This document shows positions 27,401 through 34,554 of a stretch of DNA of 64,000 bases, in pieces (the first letter of the stretch is position 1; the number at the start of each line of letters is the position of its first letter). The notes below the pieces were generated by a model. It had not been told where the DNA came from. It ran no database searches and saw nothing but the letters and a program-made list of their open reading frames with translations. This DNA comes from Lampropedia aestuarii (lineage in GTDB: Bacteria > Pseudomonadota > Gammaproteobacteria > Burkholderiales > Burkholderiaceae_C): contig NZ_SSWX01000002.1 in NCBI RefSeq assembly GCF_004803635.1, positions 246,277 through 310,276 of the forward strand, written 5' to 3'. The position numbers and the translations under genes were made by a program.

Positions 27401-29267
27401 GCTTTTTGCGATTGAGCTGGGCCAATGTCGCCAAGTTAGCGCCCTTAGCTTTTGATCCTGGCGCGAGGGGCGAAGATTCACCTCCACCTTGCACCTCAAT
27501 ACGCGCAGGAACCGGCCCTGCATCCTCTTGCACGCTGGCAAATGCACCATCGGCAACATCGGGCATTTCACCGGCGGCCAGGTCTTCATCCAGTTCGGCC
27601 TGCAGAGCTTCTTGCTCGCGACGCGCACGACGACTCTGCAACTCGACCGCAAGCTCTTGACGCACCGACTTGCCTTGAGCGCTTTTAAAGGCATTTCTTA
27701 GTTGTTCATCCGACCAATCTGCAAACTCTGCAGCCAATTGAACGCCAAGAATTTCCCCGGTCTCTGGATCTACCGTGGTACTGGCCTTCTCTACTTTTTG
27801 GCGCGCCGCCTTCATGTCGATCGCATCCTGCGCCGCCGTCTGCAGGACTTCAGATTCGGTAGACTCGGGCTTGGCCTGGGCATGTGCAGCAGCTGTGTCT
27901 TGTTGCTGCTGCAATTGATCGCTCACGCCTGAATCAACTGCATGCGCCGCGCCGGCAGACAATGGCCCCGCGTTTGGGTCAATGCCCATTTGCTCAGAAG
28001 GCTTTGGCGTGACCAACTCTGGCTGGCTGAAATCCAGTGCCTGATCAATTCGGTCAGCATCCAACCTGGTGGGCGGATTCACGCCGGCCTGCATCAGCCG
28101 CTCTTCATCCAGAACCGGGGCACGGCCCTGCTCTGAGCGCGCCTGCTCTTGCAGCTGCTGGATGAATGCGGCACGCAGCGCGTCTTTGCCTGTCGGCGCC
28201 GGTGCTTCTGATTCCACCTCTACGGCACCAGGCTGCACTGGTTGCTCCTGGGCTCCACTTCTAGAGGTCACGCCTTTAAAGCCTGCAGCGCCAGCCCCCA
28301 TAGCGCCGCCCGTCAAGACGCCCATTACGACCGCCGAATCAAGGTCATCCGTCCAGTTATCGCCAAGGGCAATGTTTTGCAGGATCTGCTCAGTGACCGA
28401 TTGCGGCAGCTCTTCAAACACGCCTTCGGCAATTGCGCCTTTGACCATTGCCGCTGGAATAGCGCGCAATGCAGTTTGTGTTGCTTGGGCAGTCGCTGGG
28501 TCGGCAACTGGATCGCGCAGCGCTTTCGCGCCTTGGGCGATCATGATGTCAGCATCACCCACACCGAGCTTTTGCGAAAGCCTGTTGCCAAAGGCACCAA
28601 ATGCACCACCCAGAACGCCTGTGCCTACTGACAGGAGCGATTGCACCGGTGTGATTAAGCCGTCTTCAGTCTCTTGCCTGATCGCCGCTGCTTGGGCGCC
28701 TGCCATCACTGCACCCTCGCCTGCCGCGCTAGCAAACGCAGCACCTTTTGCGCCAGCTTGGCCAAGCCGTGTCGCGGCCATCAGGCCTCGTGCCGCCACG
28801 CCACCAGCACCCATGGCACCTAGCGACTCGCCAACGCCCTCAAGAATCAGGCTTGGATTCTGTATCGCCGTTTTGGCCTTGTCGACGAACCCCTCGGCTT
28901 CCTCAAACTTGCGATGCGCTTCGCGAGATTGATCAGACTTGATGTTCTCGTTGACAAGATGCTTGGCTTCGGCGGGCTTAAAACCAACTTTTTCTTCAAG
29001 AAACTTGCCTACGCGGCCGCCTGTGGGAATGTCGGCTAGACCGACAACAGCCTCGGGAACTGAGATAGCAGCGTTAAGCACCGTGCCAGCAATGTCACGA
29101 GCCATGCCCGTGACGCTTCGACCTTCGGGCTCAAAGCCCATATCTTCTTCACTCAGGAAGCGCTGCTTCTTATCCGGGCTATCTGGCGACTGGCTTGTTG
29201 AGCCATCTGCCGTGATTCCCATGTCCGCATCGGTAAGATACTTTGGTTTTGATTTGTCTTGTTCCAT
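18435..29267 (-). CDS. Giant multidomain ejected protein (DarB-like, LPD family)
   Basis: At 3610 residues this takes one sixth of the window. Visible in order: a Gly/Ala-rich N terminus; a ParB-like nuclease fold with IIDGHHQ near 846-852; linkers and helical regions; a DNA N6-adenine methyltransferase with motif I LEPSAGMGH (2005-2013) and motif IV NPPF (2124-2127); a zinc-peptidase-like HEFVH (2318-2322); an LPD3-like region near 2440-2640; and a C-terminal LPD38-type membrane-active region (about 3290-3560). Such proteins (P1 DarB, Bcep22 giant protein) are packaged and injected with the DNA to protect it from restriction and help entry. The late motif lies 34 bases before the ATG. Confidence 0.88.
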   Translation of the reverse strand: MEQDKSKPKYLTDADMGITADGSTSQSPDSPDKKQRFLSEEDMGFEPEGRSVTGMARDIAGTVLNAAISVPEAVVGLADIPTGGRVGKFLEEKVGFKPAEAKHLVNENIKSDQSREAHRKFEEAEGFVDKAKTAIQNPSLILEGVGESLGAMGAGGVAARGLMAATRLGQAGAKGAAFASAAGEGAVMAGAQAAAIRQETEDGLITPVQSLLSVGTGVLGGAFGAFGNRLSQKLGVGDADIMIAQGAKALRDPVADPATAQATQTALRAIPAAMVKGAIAEGVFEELPQSVTEQILQNIALGDNWTDDLDSAVVMGVLTGGAMGAGAAGFKGVTSRSGAQEQPVQPGAVEVESEAPAPTGKDALRAAFIQQLQEQARSEQGRAPVLDEERLMQAGVNPPTRLDADRIDQALDFSQPELVTPKPSEQMGIDPNAGPLSAGAAHAVDSGVSDQLQQQQDTAAAHAQAKPESTESEVLQTAAQDAIDMKAARQKVEKASTTVDPETGEILGVQLAAEFADWSDEQLRNAFKSAQGKSVRQELAVELQSRRARREQEALQAELDEDLAAGEMPDVADGAFASVQEDAGPVPARIEVQGGGESSPLAPGSKAKGANLATLAQLNRKKLAEMTTGELHQLASLLPGEHGRQEKIQKAIQARATAAQPATTEGATANGATATQNNVSQDGTTPTTQAQPQAVDPKQRITDAGAQWARMPAAERSALAARLDGVAPVIAKNLPKSQWEKLNSKLQGKIADAIKAQAAPVVGDEKAFAPETGTLGIPRADMPQVPTANHGGLVKHLNAQGIGHETKTVDAAELKPTQAEYSPSKVAAAKTAGGDRAVIVTSDGHIIDGHHQAVGAAEDGKQVKAIVLDAPVEQALAAVKASPSANQVPKTAVKKVAKSPAAPRAMNDEGRAVDGDPIMPGDTFTTSSGRSTSPHPKQKGERYASQWLIDNAVAEAESRGDTFNAPIFKATTLLKSGVLTDSDRESMLMYLFGEQPAVVPSILKPMAPFANSASNLTGNSADAAPEATGKEANTGASATNDRDHFTLMRANDGGDVAPVTFARGETVKIAGTQKPYGTGVITGISHAERKFRVDGQQHGVDFGYAYPADYDEFAKPRAEVDKGLDRLAQRLAEENAIEAQKFIEAAKSVIKLHNLGDYAKARMAELTARAAEISQSVVDKMRAARERKAAEDAAARETEKAKAKPEEPVRMTMEEWKAASKDFKSIVDGQRMVMREGGMRKVVIEKPNSVSAKKLRGVVAKAAEAKIAEISADYLNGAVQGDTITASKDFDYVRGGVPLLVESISPRGDVHVFDPVDGGRTSFKADMAAGRRVTFTVEKAIAAPEPIAFLARHNAIEAGISAGTLNLDEYKSAFADLETNRDAVVAELEKLTKDELLRAGGTVFAYRNKGEKKADIVAAAYAEMMKTYALGRSYGPSSHVLSSSGMSAHRAKQAEALRELVANTTAEDLSKRAAEIKSIRDEFKAEREAKAAALASPKTLQDFRGFLKHWIDQGDSGTAAFLRLTPEQRQQFDALEAAQTKEAREAAKRKALTSVQSAGNTTAGEVVATKHTKKGHDLFVVALADRVERDAYDTLNASAKQLGGSYSSYRGNGAIPGFQFRTREAAEAFQKLMAGDTTQAQELASQRRDAFDDDKSQSAAERLRTMAEALDERAADALGADRKVNTERRARFAASAEAAARMQQALAGTMRNIAKAIDDGKAQFLDGVRQRTQVEYLMGQLRNAKSSQLQAKYPEYGERMKRSGEPIDGETVDFAEFPRFEMFRSDLANLARQLQEVDGGKKMGALLAKAADDVTDAYTSWAKENLLRVSHFGNKADGGFAEFANKETAERAIKRSGLVGKAIVLPIKRGQNRVILSPGEAMQQGLWQGDGDKRMRLGLEFVEGLVKLGKRKGSKELAIPWQLESAYDNRKRLERMGIKTPAEFRSALRELASLQQEMGSPDRIKELERSMVGRANDGLDFFPTSPAVVQSMLDAAEITEGMAVLEPSAGMGHIADAIVADSGVWPDVVELSGSRRELLEAKGFHLAEVDDFLTLEPRRFFTYGDTFRAPDGVEGTMRGVGSMGSQRVRLEDADGKRLGLYDRGELTGIAQNGSWSGYDRIVMNPPFSEGRDIQHVMHAYSLLRPGGRIVSIMGEGAFFQSNKRAEAFRSWLVERGATNEKLPDGSFMDPSLPVNTGVAARMVVIDKPVAAVGVPDGDIDAFGALPRKLTQKGTPFDRAIMAMVQEGKPASDVLGMIANGSRDPFYRQLAKLMGKAKANPVLVFENEVKGGLAYYSAKRDALVMGPEAQSRAEQIFMHEFVHAVTIRALHQNSLPSLQMSKLYQHVKKRHGSAGYYGMKNVREFAAEAFTNPDFQRFLKNIDAPAGNIAKSAWDAFLRVLKNILGLPNNATDALSRALDIGVNVMREDMRVRAVLAQRNTPADAHMAESRTLEPVKLALEGWDGSQKQLRELAGAWYNTNLQGKAFANDDMGVQIQFSSEGRNTAFATSGNLRDGWRTEIVKALPDLIKNAVKVQESAPDERKAHKTRMMHTLVAPLEVGGKVYAAKITVREALLDPNGIPHKFYDVTALQIENGPEMFGVAPDVSTGPVHPTGSGPSGVSVAALAKASKIEPQEDVDFFSTEAIEGIKKSALDQLSHTFTHPGKVSLWDKTVGTMRNLALRAPEFKPVFESAQRFIDDVSMLANDAADAAPRLMPRVESLGDLKKKPITAADNKAVAKPLFEGTLMWARDMDGKPMLVDELSKKYSDTPTAEKAAMLMRSGKVSDQVLKMWSGMPVGQFDAVVNGKFERDLLKPGVVWTDSELKDRFGLTEQQVSLYREARGAIDRSIDMTARTDMLRMLGDEFADLRELVLEQPMLKDAFDLVVETLQTEAKERPDMADRLLAINNSVVNRYETAKGLMDYGYAPLSRFGQYTVDVVDQAGERQYFGMFESKREANLMRIKMATVFPGATVTQGTMSQQAFKLFQGITPESLEQFGSMLGLKSDGNEAKDKAFQAYLQLAKNNHSALKRLIHRKGIDGYSEDVGRVLASFVYSNARLGSGGLNAGTMETAVEAIPKEKGELRDAAMSLRSYIQDPQDEGQAIRGFLFAQYLGGSVASAAVNMMQPFQITMPWLSQYGGMANAAKQMTRALKDMGTKGYQYEPDLAKALHEAVEDGTVSPQEIHQLMAQARGTGSLRAGDGTKSGDARAAMANNWERVKVAWGQPFALAEQFNRRSTFIAAYRIAKEQGMANPGQFARDAVLETQFLYSKANKPRWARGAIGGTLFTFKTYSVSYLELMNRMWNPPRQAGEGDDAYAPRRAAARRAVGWSIAMLMLTAGAGGLPFVEDAEDLIDGAGQLMGYNISAKQWRKEFLQSTIGAELGEFFEQGMSGLPGAPIDVSGRLGLGNLIPGTGLFLSKQSRERDLLEVVGPAGDLISRGFTGARKLLTGDVAGAALEVSPNAVRNAAKGVDMAVSGMYKDTKGYKVLDTTLTEALSKAAGFQPKSVSEVQETNSFMLRSRSFYTTTSSEIKAQWAAALFEKDESALANVRSRLEAWNRNNPDQRIIIKMPDIWKRVRNMEKDRTQRIQDTSPKAIRQQMRAMAAEANQ

Positions 29268-29289
29268 CCCCGCAGCATCGCGTGCGGGG
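29268..29289 (-). promoter_or_regulatory. Hairpin covering the ribosome site of the giant gene
   Basis: CCCCGCA and TGCGGGG form a perfect 7-bp stem with an 8-base loop, ending one base before the ATG at 29267. The only Shine-Dalgarno-like bases (GGGG) are inside the stem, so translation initiation may be gated by opening it. Confidence 0.5.
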
Positions 29290-29300
29290 ATGAAAGATCA

Positions 29301-29314
29301 AAACCCTATGCGGG
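29301..29314 (-). promoter_or_regulatory. Late motif copy 4 (giant gene)
   Basis: CCCGCATAGGGTTT on the minus strand, 34 bases before the start codon of the 3610-residue gene. An 18-base sequence shared with the terminase leader lies about 100 bases further upstream. Confidence 0.7.
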
Positions 29315-29401
29315 TAGCCATGCTCGCCACCAGTTGTGCTCGAACATCTAACTCTCTCGGAAAACACAAATGTGAGTTTTTTCGCCAAAACACGCCAAGA
29401 T

Positions 29402-29419
29402 GTATCTTATAGTTGCATT
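29402..29419. repeat. 18-base repeat, copy 1
   Basis: GTATCTTATAGTTGCATT is identical to 49854-49871. Both copies lie about 100-110 bases upstream of a late motif and between a leftward late unit and a rightward moron. The minus strand reads TATAAG inside it, a possible -10 element. Confidence 0.7.
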
Positions 29420-29447
29420 GTGTTTATTATTAACATTTAAAACTCCA

Positions 29448-29672
29448 ATGCACGCGAAAATTCTTGCTCCCTTAGCCATCGCACTTTTAGTCAGTGCTTG
29501 TTCATCACCACAGCCTACTTGGCGAAAAGCCAGTGTCACGCCAGATGATACAAAGAGTGCTTTGGCTCAGTGCAAGTATGACGTGGGCCTTAGCAAGGTA
29601 GCTGAGGCAAAAGAGCAAGAACTTGTTCGTAGCTGCATGGAATCTAAAGGCTTTAGGTGGGTCACATATTGA
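29448..29672 (+). CDS. Small lipoprotein moron
   Basis: A 74-residue protein with a signal sequence ending in a lipobox (LLVSAC; acylated Cys about residue 19), followed by a short soluble part with two more Cys and a conserved-looking end (SCMESKGFRWVTY). It is read opposite to the late genes and separately from them, as phage morons are. Prophage lipoproteins of this size often alter the envelope or block superinfection; that role here is inference. A longer reading from 29400 exists, but the signal sequence fits the start at 29448. Confidence 0.6.
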   Translation: MHAKILAPLAIALLVSACSSPQPTWRKASVTPDDTKSALAQCKYDVGLSKVAEAKEQELVRSCMESKGFRWVTY

Positions 29673-29752
29673 TCCACCTAAAGTTACGAGCTGCGCCACC
29701 GGAGACTAGGGGTGAATCATAATTATTACATGAAACTTACAAGTATAGGCAC

Positions 29753-32272
29753 ATGGTTAATTTCAAAAAACACCTCGCTGGCACGGTCGTGGCCAAGCCG
29801 ATCGATCCCGTAACCCTTTATGGCACGCTCGATCGTGAGCATGATAAAGGCCCCTTACGTCCAGCACAAGAAGCGGTCCTAAGGGCTTGGCACCAGAATC
29901 AGTCCAAGACACGCGATGTGATCGTAAAACTTCACACCGGACAAGGTAAGACACTGGTCGGTCTGCTGATGCTCCAGTCACGTCTTAATGCTGGAAAATC
30001 CCCTGTTGTCTATCTCTGCCCGGATAATTTTCTGATAAACCAGACCTGCGAACAGGCTAAACAGTTTGGCATCCGGACTTGTACAAGCGATGCCGATCTG
30101 CCTGAAGAATTTATCAATGGCGATCGCATCTTGGTCACGTCCGCGAGTAAGCTTTTCAACGGCATGACCAAATTCGGCTTGAATCATCAGTCTATTCAGC
30201 TTGACACCGTCCTCATGGACGACGCACATGCCTGTGCCGACCGAATCCGTGAACAATGCCGCATTCGTATCCCTAGGGAGGAGCCCGCCTACGCGGGGCT
30301 TCTGGCGCTGTTCAATACCGAGCTCGAACAACAAGGTGCAGGTACGTTTGCCGAGATTGAGCAGGCAAAAAGGGACGCCTTCCTTCCGGTACCATATTGG
30401 AGCTGGCTCACATACGAGAGCGAGATTGCCTCCATCCTAGCCCAAAATTCTGACCGCAAATCGATCAAATTCGCATGGCCGCTACTGAAGGACATGCTCA
30501 AGCATTGCCAGTGTATCGTCTCAGGCGCGGCGATCGAGATAGAGCCCTATGTGGCTCCACTCAATGCATTTGGTTCATACGCCAAAGCGGCACACCGAAT
30601 CTTCATGTCGGCGACGGTGACCGACGATGCCTTTCTGGTGAAGGGGCTTCAACTTTCACCGGAGACCATTTCGAACCCTCTGACCTATACTGAGGAAACT
30701 TGGTCTGGCGAGAAGATGATTCTTCTACCATCGATTATTCATGAAGATCTCGATCGCGAGAGCCGCGTTAAATGGCTGGCGACGCCTGGGGAAAATCGAA
30801 AATTTGGACGTGTCGGTTTGATTCCTAGCCATTCACGCTCAAAAGATTGGGAATCTCATGGCGCGAGAATTACCGACAAGAACAATGTCGACGTCGTCAT
30901 AGACGGACTCCGCAAAGGAAATTACGAGCAGACCGTGGTGCTTGTGAATCGTTATGACGGCATTGATCTACCCGATTCGACATGCCGTATCCTGATGTTC
31001 GATTCTAAACCTTTCTCAGAAAGCCTGATCGATCTTTATGCTGAACGGGTGCGACCTAACTCCAAGGCGACGCTCACTAAGACGATGCGCACGATCGAAC
31101 AGGGTATGGGGCGTAGCGTTCGTGGAGAGAAAGACTACTCCGTAATCATCGTCGTCGGAACGGAGCTTGTGCGCACCCTTCGCGATGCGTCATCCCGTTT
31201 TTATCTCTCGCCCCAGTTCGCTAAACAAATCGAGATAGGGCTCGAACTTGGAAAAATGGCGAAGCAGGAAATTGCTGATGGTGAGGACCCAGCCAGCGCA
31301 TTCAACGGTCTAATCAAGCAGTGCCTTACCCGCGACGACGATTGGAAGACATATTATGCTGAACAGATGGCAGGAGTCGCGCCAGCTGGCGCCAATAAGG
31401 CCATTCTAAATATTTATGCGACCGAACTGGAGGCCGAGAAGTACTACATAGCTGGCGACTATGGTGCAGCTACTGCAGTCCTGCAGCGCCTTCTCGACAG
31501 CGGCAGCCTAGATGCTGATGACAAAGGTTGGTATTTGCAAGAGCGAGCCCGCTACTTCTACAGCTCAGCGCGTCCTGATTCACAAAGTCAACAAAAAGCT
31601 GCCCATAAAAGCAATATGCTACTTCTTAAACCAGCGACCGGCGTGACGGTCACCCAACTGACGATGCGCAGCCAAGGGCGTGTCAATAGAGTCCAGAAAT
31701 GGATCCAAAACTTTGATAATTATGGAGCTTTAGATGTCGCGGTTACGGATATTTTGGGACGGCTCGCGTTCGGCGTAAATGCCGACAAGTTCGAACATGC
31801 GTTTAACGAATTGAGCTTCGCGCTCGGATTTGCCGGAGAGCGCCCCGATGCGGAATGGAAGGAGGGCCCAGACAATCTTTGGGCACTCAATGACAAGCAT
31901 TACCTCCTCATCGAATGCAAAAGTGAAGTCGACGTCACCCGTGCTGAGGTCACTCAGCGCGAAACCGAGCAGATGAACCGAGCCAGCGCCTGGTTTGACA
32001 AGCATTATCCAGGGTTCGAAGCAAAGAGGATCATCATCCACCCTGCGGGCAAGATACAAAGTGCTGCAGCCTTCACTCATTCGGTCGAGGGCATGCGTGA
32101 GCATGATCTCAAAAAACTCGTGAAATCGTGCCGAGCTTTCTTTAAGGCTTTCGAAGGGCTCAACTTCAACGATCTTTCAGACGAACATACGCAGAAATTG
32201 ATTGATCTTCACAATTTGTCCGTGCCTGAGATCCTGTCCTCTTACTCGAAAAAGCTCAGGGAGCTGAAGTAG
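29753..32272 (+). CDS. SF2 helicase fused to a PD-(D/E)XK nuclease domain, candidate defence protein
   Basis: An 839-residue protein. Helicase motifs: Walker A TGQGKT (62-67), motif II DDAH (156-159), motif III SAT (286-288) and motif [11 protein letters not shown] (450-458). The region 545-650 is TPR-like helical. At the C terminus PD (706-707), E721 and K723 form the spacing of a PD-(D/E)XK restriction-type nuclease (IECK). A helicase-nuclease in a phage accessory island suggests defence against other phages or plasmids. No strong ribosome site is seen. I do not recognise it as any named system; it lacks an obvious Hachiman HamA partner. Confidence 0.8.
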   Translation: MVNFKKHLAGTVVAKPIDPVTLYGTLDREHDKGPLRPAQEAVLRAWHQNQSKTRDVIVKLHTGQGKTLVGLLMLQSRLNAGKSPVVYLCPDNFLINQTCEQAKQFGIRTCTSDADLPEEFINGDRILVTSASKLFNGMTKFGLNHQSIQLDTVLMDDAHACADRIREQCRIRIPREEPAYAGLLALFNTELEQQGAGTFAEIEQAKRDAFLPVPYWSWLTYESEIASILAQNSDRKSIKFAWPLLKDMLKHCQCIVSGAAIEIEPYVAPLNAFGSYAKAAHRIFMSATVTDDAFLVKGLQLSPETISNPLTYTEETWSGEKMILLPSIIHEDLDRESRVKWLATPGENRKFGRVGLIPSHSRSKDWESHGARITDKNNVDVVIDGLRKGNYEQTVVLVNRYDGIDLPDSTCRILMFDSKPFSESLIDLYAERVRPNSKATLTKTMRTIEQGMGRSVRGEKDYSVIIVVGTELVRTLRDASSRFYLSPQFAKQIEIGLELGKMAKQEIADGEDPASAFNGLIKQCLTRDDDWKTYYAEQMAGVAPAGANKAILNIYATELEAEKYYIAGDYGAATAVLQRLLDSGSLDADDKGWYLQERARYFYSSARPDSQSQQKAAHKSNMLLLKPATGVTVTQLTMRSQGRVNRVQKWIQNFDNYGALDVAVTDILGRLAFGVNADKFEHAFNELSFALGFAGERPDAEWKEGPDNLWALNDKHYLLIECKSEVDVTRAEVTQRETEQMNRASAWFDKHYPGFEAKRIIIHPAGKIQSAAAFTHSVEGMREHDLKKLVKSCRAFFKAFEGLNFNDLSDEHTQKLIDLHNLSVPEILSSYSKKLRELK

Positions 32273-32667
32273 AGAATCTAAAAAGCATCCCATCGATCTA
32301 GGACGCGGCTGCCGAAATCGATGGATTCCACTGCGGATATTTGATGCAAAAGCGGATGATCGCCGCATGATATATGCGGTGTGGGCCGCATATATCAGCA
32401 TGGCTGCCCATTTTCACCAGAACCTGATGTGTGAGACCAGAATCGATGGCCGGGCTGGATCGTGTTCGGTCGCTAAACATAGATACGGCTGTTCAGGCAA
32501 CTCAGAAGATCTGAGGCACAAGATGCTCCTTAGCCGATGTAGATCACTGCCTTAGAAGTGCATTTACAACAGAAGGAATCTGAACCAAACTACCCTGAAA
32601 AGTCCCCCTAATCGACCATCTTCTGAGCCAAATTTTCATATACCTTAGAATAGAAAGCACAATAGTT
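32273..32667. other. Gene-free stretch between the helicase and the HEPN-like gene
   Basis: No credible reading frame. An 11-bp perfect inverted repeat, GATATATGCGG (32369-32379) and CCGCATATATC (32386-32396), could be an operator or a hairpin; no U-run follows, so it is not a standard terminator. The change in base composition across this stretch suggests that the two flanking genes were acquired separately. Confidence 0.5.
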
Positions 32668-33339
32668 ATGCCAATTACAGATCTTAAGTCCAAAGCCATG
32701 TGTGACTCAAGCAGATATTTCGAAGAAAAAGCATTGCATGATCTTGAGGTTTCTGATCTGGCATTCATTCACTTAGATCGAATTCTTGGCTTCCAGCGAC
32801 TATCAAACTGCACTCTTTATACTAGCCTTCATGATTTAATGAATACTGCACAAGCCTCCTTCAATAATAACAGAACCAGAATTTACACCCCACTGCTCGC
32901 ATGCTTCGCTGTCTTAGATCAGATTGGAGGAGCATATGGCAGCAAATCAAAGTCAACAAATTATAGAGGGGGCATAAAAATTGCTCTTGATTTATTCGGA
33001 ACATATACAGAAAATGAAATAGAAAAACTCTACGCACTTCGAAACGGCTTATATCATGACGGAAGCCTACTAAGCGTTAGCACCAATAAAAAAACTAATG
33101 TTATATTTCGTATATCTGAAGAAACGACGAACACCATAACCCATCCAAAACAAGAATGGGATGGAATTTATCATGACGACATAAACCAATACATCACAAC
33201 CATCAATACAAAAAAATTCAAAAATGATATCGAAAATATAATTACAAAATGTACTAATGATCTCCTCACAGGATCTCTAGAAATGAAAATCAATTGTCCA
33301 CGAGAATTTTTTTATAAATTCCTTTTTGCCAAAAAATAA
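32668..33339 (+). CDS. Protein with HEPN-type RNxxxH motif
   Basis: A 223-residue, mostly helical protein from an AT-rich gene. The phrase LRNGLYHDG places R125, N126 and H130 in the R-N-x3-H pattern of HEPN ribonucleases, which act as toxins or defence effectors. Helices on both sides fit the four-helix HEPN bundle, but the rest of the sequence gives no family name. It follows the helicase-nuclease by about 400 bases on the same strand. Whether the two form one system is uncertain. The ribosome site is weak. Confidence 0.6.
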   Translation: MPITDLKSKAMCDSSRYFEEKALHDLEVSDLAFIHLDRILGFQRLSNCTLYTSLHDLMNTAQASFNNNRTRIYTPLLACFAVLDQIGGAYGSKSKSTNYRGGIKIALDLFGTYTENEIEKLYALRNGLYHDGSLLSVSTNKKTNVIFRISEETTNTITHPKQEWDGIYHDDINQYITTINTKKFKNDIENIITKCTNDLLTGSLEMKINCPREFFYKFLFAKK

Positions 33340-33439
33340 AATCAAAAAATCATAATTTTAAAATCAGCCATCAAATTAACTACCAACATATTATTCTTCA
33401 CCTCGGATTAATAAATTTTGGTTGCTCTTAAATTTTAAA

Positions 33440-33445
33440 ATTACG
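33440..33445. repeat. Target site duplication, left copy
   Basis: ATTACG here and at 34549-34554 flank the IS481-family element exactly. The duplicated bases also supply the TAA stop codon of the transposase frame on the left and of umuC on the right. Confidence 0.9.
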
Positions 33446-34423
33446 TGTCAAGTCCCCGACGATCATGAGGTTTGTTTTTAAATAATTCAGGCTTCTTTTT
33501 GTACCAATCCTTCATCGCCTGCATGGGGGTGATTGCCCCGAGTGCTGACTGCGGGAATTGCTGGTTGTAGAGGTATACATAACGCTGCAGCGTTGAGGCC
33601 AAATCTTCGCTGTCATGAAAGTGATGGCTCTTGAGCACTTCACTGATCCTGCCATTAAAACGCTCGACCATGCCGTTCGTTTGTGGTGAACGCACAGCGT
33701 GAGGCGATGCTCAATGCCAAGCTGCTGGCAAAGCTGATCAAACTCGTGCTCGCCAGTAGGCTCTCTGCCGTTTTGGCCTTTCTTGCTGGAAAACAATCTG
33801 TCTGTGAATTCTTTGCCGTTGTCAGTCAGGATCTTCTGAATGTGCAGCGGGCAGGCTTTGTTCAGTGCCTGCAGAAATGCCTTGGCATTGGCTGCGGTCT
33901 TGCTCTTCTTGATCTGCACGAACACCCACCTTGTGGCCCTGTCAATAGCCACAAAGAGGTAGCTTCTGCTGCTCTCGTCTTGCATCTGAGGCAGGTATTT
34001 GACGTCGATATGGACAAAGCCAGGCTCATAGGCCTTAAATTTCTTTGCTGCTGGTTTTGGTGCCTTGGGAAGCAGTTCACGCAGATTACCAACCCCATGG
34101 CGGCGCAAACAGCGATCGAGTCCTGAGCGAGAGACGTCTGGGCAGACGAATTCGCGCATCACCGCCAATAGGTCATCGAGTGGCAGCAGCAAGGTTTTAC
34201 GCAGATGCACTGCAATCATTTCTTGCCCATGGTTCATCACCGTTTGAAGTCGGTGGGCAGTATGGCTGCGATCCTCAAATGAATCGCGCCCTCTCCACTT
34301 GCGCACAGTCACTACGGTGATGCCAAAACGCCTAGCTAAGGCTGCATCGGTTTCTGTACTGGCGGCAATCTCGGCACGCACTGCTGGGGTCGTGCGTGCC
34401 ATCTTGTGCAGAGAAATTTTCAT
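33441..34423 (-). pseudogene. IS481-family transposase, frameshifted
   Basis: The first frame (34423 leftward) holds a helix-turn-helix region (LARRFGITVVTVRKWRGRDSF) and the first two catalytic aspartates, in VHIDVKYLP and LTDNGKEF. The third residue, E in MVERFNGRI, lies in another frame starting after about 33700. Reading across CGCCTCACGCTGTGCG, one base is missing relative to the expected TAVRSPQTNG phrase. The break separates the DDE triad, so the product should be inactive unless the ribosome shifts frame. The stop codon comes from the target duplication. Confidence 0.85.
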
Positions 34424-34548
34424 TGCTGGGCTCCTTGCGATACAGGCTTCTTGGCCGCTTTGAGCGCTTCGCGAAGCTCTTGCAGAACCTCTCTTGCTCG
34501 AAATAACGGCCAGCGGGAAATGCTAATAGTATCGTCAGGGATGCGACA
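33446..34548 (-). mobile_element. IS481-family insertion sequence, complete ends
   Basis: An 1103-bp element. The left end TGTCAAGTCCCCGACGAT and the inverted right end TGTCGCATCCCTGACGAT agree at 14 of 18 positions, and a perfect 6-bp duplication ATTACG flanks them. It carries one DDE transposase gene, broken by a frameshift. It inserted at the last codon of umuC without damaging that gene, since the duplicated bases restore the TAA. Confidence 0.9.
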
Positions 34549-34554
34549 ATTACG
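34549..34554. repeat. Target site duplication, right copy
   Basis: ATTACG, identical to 33440-33445, directly abutting the right end of the insertion sequence. Confidence 0.9.
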
